Below are positions 60,140 through 64,000 of a DNA stretch of 64,000 bases, one piece after another (the first letter of the stretch is position 1; each line of letters starts with the position of its first letter). A model generated the notes under the pieces. That model saw only the letters and a list, made by a program, of their open reading frames with translations. It did no database searches and was not told the origin of the DNA. Origin of the DNA: Mastigamoeba balamuthi. Its lineage: Eukaryota; Evosea; Mastigamoebida; Mastigamoebidae. The DNA is taken from the NCBI GenBank assembly GCA_902651635.1, contig CACRSC010000011.1, positions 459,047 to 523,046 on the forward strand, in the 5' to 3' direction. The translations under genes were made by a program, and so were the position numbers.

Positions 60140-60739
60140 TACTTGCTGACTCCTATTACCTAGACCATAGAGGGAGGGAAACACTGAATGAGAATAAGAT
60201 CCCCTATCTTATCAGTGTTAATCCCTCATGGTGGGCCACATTGTGTGAACTCCTTTATGATAAGCATGTATTTCTCTTCTTAGCTTATCCTTACATCTTT
60301 CAGGGTCGAAAATCAGGNCCCCCAGACAGTTGCAGGACTGTGTCACATTCTGTACAGAAGTGGAGGCGCCTTCTGAAATCTCTTGCCCAAAACTTGGTGG
60401 CAAGTATGAATTCCTGTCTGGAAAGGGTCAGAGAGGCCAAAGGGGACTACCTTTTATTGACAATCAGCACTTCCCCTTGCCTCTCATACCCCCTTATGAC
60501 CAACAAAGTCCTTCTGGTTGTCTGCCTTGGGGGAGTATGCAGGGACTTATGACCAGGACTGTACTTGCTGACTCCTATTACCTAGACCATAGAGGGAGGG
60601 AAACACTGAATGAGAATAAGATCCCCTATCTTATCAGTGTTAATCCCTCATGGTGGGCCACATTGTGTGAACTCCTTTATGATAAGCATGTATTTCTCTT
60701 CTTAGCTTATCCTTACATCTTTCAGGGTCGAAAATCAGG
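59897..60739. repeat. 421-bp direct duplication around a single N (assembly join)
   Basis: 59897-60317 and 60319-60739 appear identical and are separated only by N60318. The duplicated block spans the 3' end of the Tc1 copy, its right inverted repeat and the flank, so a second right terminus appears near 60534-60561. It is most simply an unmerged contig overlap. Confidence 0.88.
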
Positions 60740-61190
60740 GGAAGTGGGTTGCTTTGTGGAATGAGGAGACAGAAGAGTTGATTGTGCATAAGTATGAAAG
60801 TGATGAGCATATTGGCCGCAAGTACATTCTGTCTAACTGCATTCAGATGACTGGTTCTCGTGCACCTGAAGGTTTTTTCCCTAGTTGGGACGAATACTAG
60901 GTGTCATTTTGGTACTGTGATGTCTTCAACAAGGACCTCGTAGGCTTCTACTGACCCTTTCGTCATGGAACACGGGTTCCACATGGGTGGAAACTTGCAA
61001 TTGACAGTTATGTCTTCACGGTCGTGCTCTTTGATGTATGGCACCTATTTCTGAAGGTTAATCCTGACATTCAAGACCATGATATTCACACTCACATGAA
61101 AGATATGGCAGTCGAGCTCTACCAGAATGCTCTCAATGACATGGACTGATCGGCACTGTTCCCTGACATCATGGCTCAACGTTCCCAGTA

Positions 61191-62297
61191 AGGGTTCCAA
61201 TAAAATCTCTTTTGGAAGCTTATATTTCACTTCGACTTAAAGGGGCAGAATTTGTTACTATATTCACACAAAAACCGAGAAATATGAAACGATTCAAAAA
61301 TAATACAGAGAACTGTGCTATTATTTAGCACAGTAAACGGAATATCTAGTTGGTAATTAGAAGAATTCACGGTAATAATAACTTTGTTGTTAGAGGGGTT
61401 TCTGGCACGTGAACTCTCTGCCAATAGAGGGGGAACTCTTTTCGAGGTTTAAGTAAGATAGATAAACAGAATTCTGAATAGTCCCATTCCAGCTCTGCCA
61501 TTCCCATCAGCTTATTACAGACAAGGATGTTTGTTACAATAGTATATTCAGGCCAGGTTTCACATATCTCTGCTTATCAGAACCCTTCACTTCTAGAGGG
61601 GGGGGTATTAAAGGGAGGTATTAGAACCACTGTAAGCTCATGCTTCTTCTGCAGTGCAATCCCGTCTGTCCTGCCTCACTCTGCTCTGCCTTGAATGAGC
61701 TCCCTGGCATTGCCTTCACTAAGTGCCACTATGCAGGGTTTCACTATGTGCTACACATACTCTACATAGTAGTGCATAGTGGCAATGATACTAGATAGAT
61801 TATTTGTATTAATGATTTGGCATTTGGTGTCAGTTCGTGCAGTTTGCTTAATCTCTTTAATGTCTATTGTGAGCTACATGTGACTTAGATATGTTCAGCA
61901 GCAATGAAAGAGCTTGCACTGACACTGTAGATGTGAATCAATGATGTTTTTCATTTTTCACTAAGTGAAATAGAAGGAATAAGACAGAAATAGACATTGT
62001 AGAGGTACTCTGCTGGGATTATTGAAATTATCAGTGCCTACATTTTATTGCAAAGAAATATTGTCAATCATATGATCTTTCTGTAGCACTTTTCAAGGCC
62101 GGTTCATTACTCAGATATATATTAATGAACAGGTTTATCATGTTACTATGTGTAAACAGACAAAACTATCTAAAAAGATGGACATAATGTGATTCTCAAT
62201 TACGTACAAAGAAGCGAGATTAATTCGCTTATTTTAATTTATGACAAGGTACTGGGGTAATTTGTATTCTGTGGATTTTCAGTGTTTTCTGAGGTGG
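61191..62297. other. AT-rich island, right part
   Basis: No coding sequence recognised. A short G-run precedes GGTATTAAAGGGAGG near 61600, and one hairpin repeat is present (61724-61784). It leads into the 3' flank of the LCCL-repeat gene. Confidence 0.5.
61724..61784. repeat. 61-bp imperfect hairpin repeat
   Basis: TGCCACTATGCA (61724-61735) pairs perfectly with TGCATAGTGGCA (61773-61784). Inner arms ACTATGT (61743-61749) and ACATAGT (61764-61770) extend the structure. The motif belongs to the CACTATG family seen at 56960-57185. Confidence 0.7.
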
Positions 62298-64000
62298 CTA
62301 CAGAATTGTACATACTGTTGACTTCTTTTGTGTGAATTTGGCTGTGCTCTTCTCCTTATTTGCAAGTCTTTTCTCGTTTTCTGGCGGCACTGCTTTCTCT
62401 GTATGGCATTGAGCTTTCTGAGATTCGGTGTTGGTAGTTTGAATATGTTCTCTCATCTCTGGCTGCTTGCTTAGTGAGAATGATGTTGATGATGGGCCGT
62501 AAGGCAATGAAGTAATTCCTTTCTGCTCTTTTCCTTCATAGGACGGTTGGCCTGGAAGCTCTTTTATGAAGAACATTCCTCCTGCTGTCCCAACAACTCC
62601 TGAGTGAAGGGCAGCAGAGCATTTGTTTGAATCGGCGGTGAATATTCCTACACCCCACACTGGGCCACCATTGCATCCGCAGTCCTTTCCGATGCACTCC
62701 CATGAATGCGGTTCCTCACGTGGGCCACATGTATTTATGGCTGGTGCACCATCGACAGTGAACGAGCTCTCGAAAGGACCGTATGATGCTGACTCAACTC
62801 CGTTCCGAGTTGTGCCGGAGTAGTACCCCTGTCCCTCATTTTCGATAATGGAGAACTTCCCGCCCTTGCTTGTCAGCACACCGCAGTGAAGGGCCGCGGA
62901 GCATTTGTTCGAATCACCGGTATATACACCCGTCCCCCAGACTTTGCCTCCTGTGCAGCCGTTGTCTCTTCCCCTGCATTGATATTCTCCTGGCTTCTCA
63001 GTACGACTGCACGGGAGTGGCTGCTCTCTGGTGTCACCCACGAATATGATGGATGTGCTCCACTCCCCGAAGCATTCGGAGTTGACTCCGTTCCTTGACT
63101 CGCCTGTATAGGCTTTCTGGCCTGGTTGCTCGATGATAGTGAAGACGCCTCCGCCCACTCCGACGATCCCAGAATGCAGTGCAGCTGAACACAAGTTGGA
63201 ATCTGATGTGTATACAACGGAGCCCCATAGACGGCCACCGCAACACCCTGCAGTTACTCCCCTGCAAAAGAACTCGTTTGGCGTTGTTGTTGGGCCGCAC
63301 ATGTTGGTCAGCCTCTGGGAGAACGTGTAGGAGGATGTCCACGGTCCGTACGGACTGGTGGTTATTCCGTTTCTGTTCCCCGAATTGTAGCTTTCTCTCC
63401 CTGGTATGTCCACGCACGTAAACGTGCCCCCGTTCTCGTCGATGGCCCCGTAGTGCAGAGCAGCTGAGCAGCGATTCGAGTCTGTGGTGTAGATGTCCGA
63501 GCCCCAGACGGCTCCTCCTTGGCATCCCTTGCTCTTTCCCATGCAATAGAACTCGTTCGGGTTCTCCGTCGGCCCACATACGCGGCACTCGCCAGACGGC
63601 ATGCTGAACGTGAACGACGTTGAGTATTGTCCGTATTCGGTGGACTCGACCCCGTTGCTCGTCGACCCCTGGTAGCTCTGCTGCCCTGCGGCAGGCCATA
63701 TCTTGAAGGTCCCCCCGGAACACCCTATGGTGCCGCTGTGCAGTGCAGCCGAACAGCGGTTGGAGTCGCCTGTGTATGTCCCCGTGCCCCAGATCTGCCC
63801 GCCCTGGCATCCAGCGTTCCTGCCCTTGCAGAAGTACTCTCCCACCCGCGGTGTCTCGCCGCACTCACAGAGCCTCCCTTCGGTTGATTTCCCTTGCGGC
63901 ACGAACGAGAACGAGGTCGCCCACGGGCCGTAGGGCGCAGTCGTGACCCCGTTGCGGCTGGTCGACGGATAGCACTGCTGGCCGGGGTGGCTGTAGCACA
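62298..64000 (-). CDS. LCCL-repeat protein with C-terminal CaaX box (5' end outside window)
   Basis: Uninterrupted open frame running off the right edge, so the N-terminus is missing. It contains the end of one and then five complete LCCL domains of about 90 residues. Each has a paired-Cys head such as CGPTENPNEFYCMGK, the signature VWGSDIYTTDSNRCSAALHY or its variants (SDSNxCSAALHSG), a GG turn and a closing NGI-x-YGPW-x-SF strand. After the last domain comes a Lys/Glu-rich hydrophilic tail of about 70 residues ending KKSTVCTIL. CTIL is a CaaX-type prenylation signal (Leu at X favours geranylgeranylation) with basic residues upstream. LCCL domains are usually extracellular, so the combination is unusual. 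Codon use is less GC-biased than in the central genes. Whether a signal peptide exists lies outside the window. Confidence 0.88.
   Translation of the reverse strand, partial: CYSHPGQQCYPSTSRNGVTTAPYGPWATSFSFVPQGKSTEGRLCECGETPRVGEYFCKGRNAGCQGGQIWGTGTYTGDSNRCSAALHSGTIGCSGGTFKIWPAAGQQSYQGSTSNGVESTEYGQYSTSFTFSMPSGECRVCGPTENPNEFYCMGKSKGCQGGAVWGSDIYTTDSNRCSAALHYGAIDENGGTFTCVDIPGRESYNSGNRNGITTSPYGPWTSSYTFSQRLTNMCGPTTTPNEFFCRGVTAGCCGGRLWGSVVYTSDSNLCSAALHSGIVGVGGGVFTIIEQPGQKAYTGESRNGVNSECFGEWSTSIIFVGDTREQPLPCSRTEKPGEYQCRGRDNGCTGGKVWGTGVYTGDSNKCSAALHCGVLTSKGGKFSIIENEGQGYYSGTTRNGVESASYGPFESSFTVDGAPAINTCGPREEPHSWECIGKDCGCNGGPVWGVGIFTADSNKCSAALHSGVVGTAGGMFFIKELPGQPSYEGKEQKGITSLPYGPSSTSFSLSKQPEMREHIQTTNTESQKAQCHTEKAVPPENEKRLANKEKSTAKFTQKKSTVCTIL

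Larger units (their letters stand above)
58640..61190 (+). mobile_element. decayed DDE-transposase element (piggyBac-like, tentative)
   Basis: Protein-like fragments on the plus strand flank a Tc1 insertion. Before it: WVKTYLSDKLENFILYGDSV, KKLKKFRGDSPCIRQI, EVYISRLYPCIACTKKGEHD. After it: VLADSYYLDHRGRETLNENK, KWVALWNEETEELIVHKYES, DEHIGRKYILSNCIQM, FNKDLVGFY, PFRHGTRVP, DSYVFTVVLFDVWHLF. The downstream part resembles the C-terminal half of piggyBac-type (DDE_Tnp_1_7) transposases. Several stops and frame changes show it is dead. No terminal repeats were identified, so the limits are approximate. Confidence 0.45.

Overview
This window is nuclear DNA from a microbial eukaryote. Its genes are split by short introns (mostly about 30-120 nt) and their products are purely eukaryotic: exportin-1, PI4-kinase alpha, the proteasome ATPase Rpt3, PP1, PP4R3/SMEK, an E(z)-like Polycomb methyltransferase, Snu23/ZMAT2, CLU and a UBE2O-type E2. 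A hybrid-cluster protein (Hcp) and a nitroreductase point to a low-oxygen life style. An anaerobic amoebozoan of the Archamoebae (Mastigamoeba-like) fits best, but that assignment is inference from gene content, GC richness and intron style.

Layout. 1-1.9 kb is AT-rich, gene-poor DNA with a near-perfect 63-bp palindrome. 2-22.4 kb is a dense GC-rich block: secreted GH18 chitinase-like protein (-), PP2C (+), PH-PP2C (-), VTT-domain membrane protein (+), PP4R3 (-), UBE2O-like E2 (+), ShKT-GH5 hydrolase (+) and E(z)-like SET protein (+). 22.4-24.3 kb is a less GC-rich gap with decayed coding traces. 24.3-43.5 kb holds a Pro/Tyr-rich two-TM protein (+), an unknown protein (-), an LRR protein (+), exportin-1 (+), nitroreductase (-), PI4KA (+), a small methyltransferase (+) and CLU (+). 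43.5-46 kb carries a coiled-coil/CBM20 protein (-) and a relic-bearing spacer. 46-56.4 kb holds Hcp (+), an ERI1-like exonuclease (-), Rpt3 (-), PP1 (-), an unknown protein (+) and Snu23/ZMAT2 (+). From 56.4 to 62.3 kb the DNA turns AT-rich and repetitive, with a Tc1/mariner copy nested in an older DDE-transposase relic. The right edge cuts an LCCL-repeat protein (-).

Genes lie back-to-back on both strands with divergent promoters of 140-420 bp and convergent 3' ends as close as 100 bp. There is no operon-like functional grouping, although four genes concern protein dephosphorylation (PP2C, PH-PP2C, PP4R3, PP1).

Three points affect how the sequence should be read. Three single Ns (8625, 15908, 60318) each sit exactly between two near-identical direct copies (about 60, 68 and 421 bp), which looks like overlapping contig ends joined without merging. 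At least three introns appear to be GC-AG. A palindromic AGATAC...GTATCT element recurs 34-80 bp upstream of several start codons. Most exon borders were chosen by eye from reading frame, splice dinucleotides and family alignment, so gene spans are firmer than individual exon ends.
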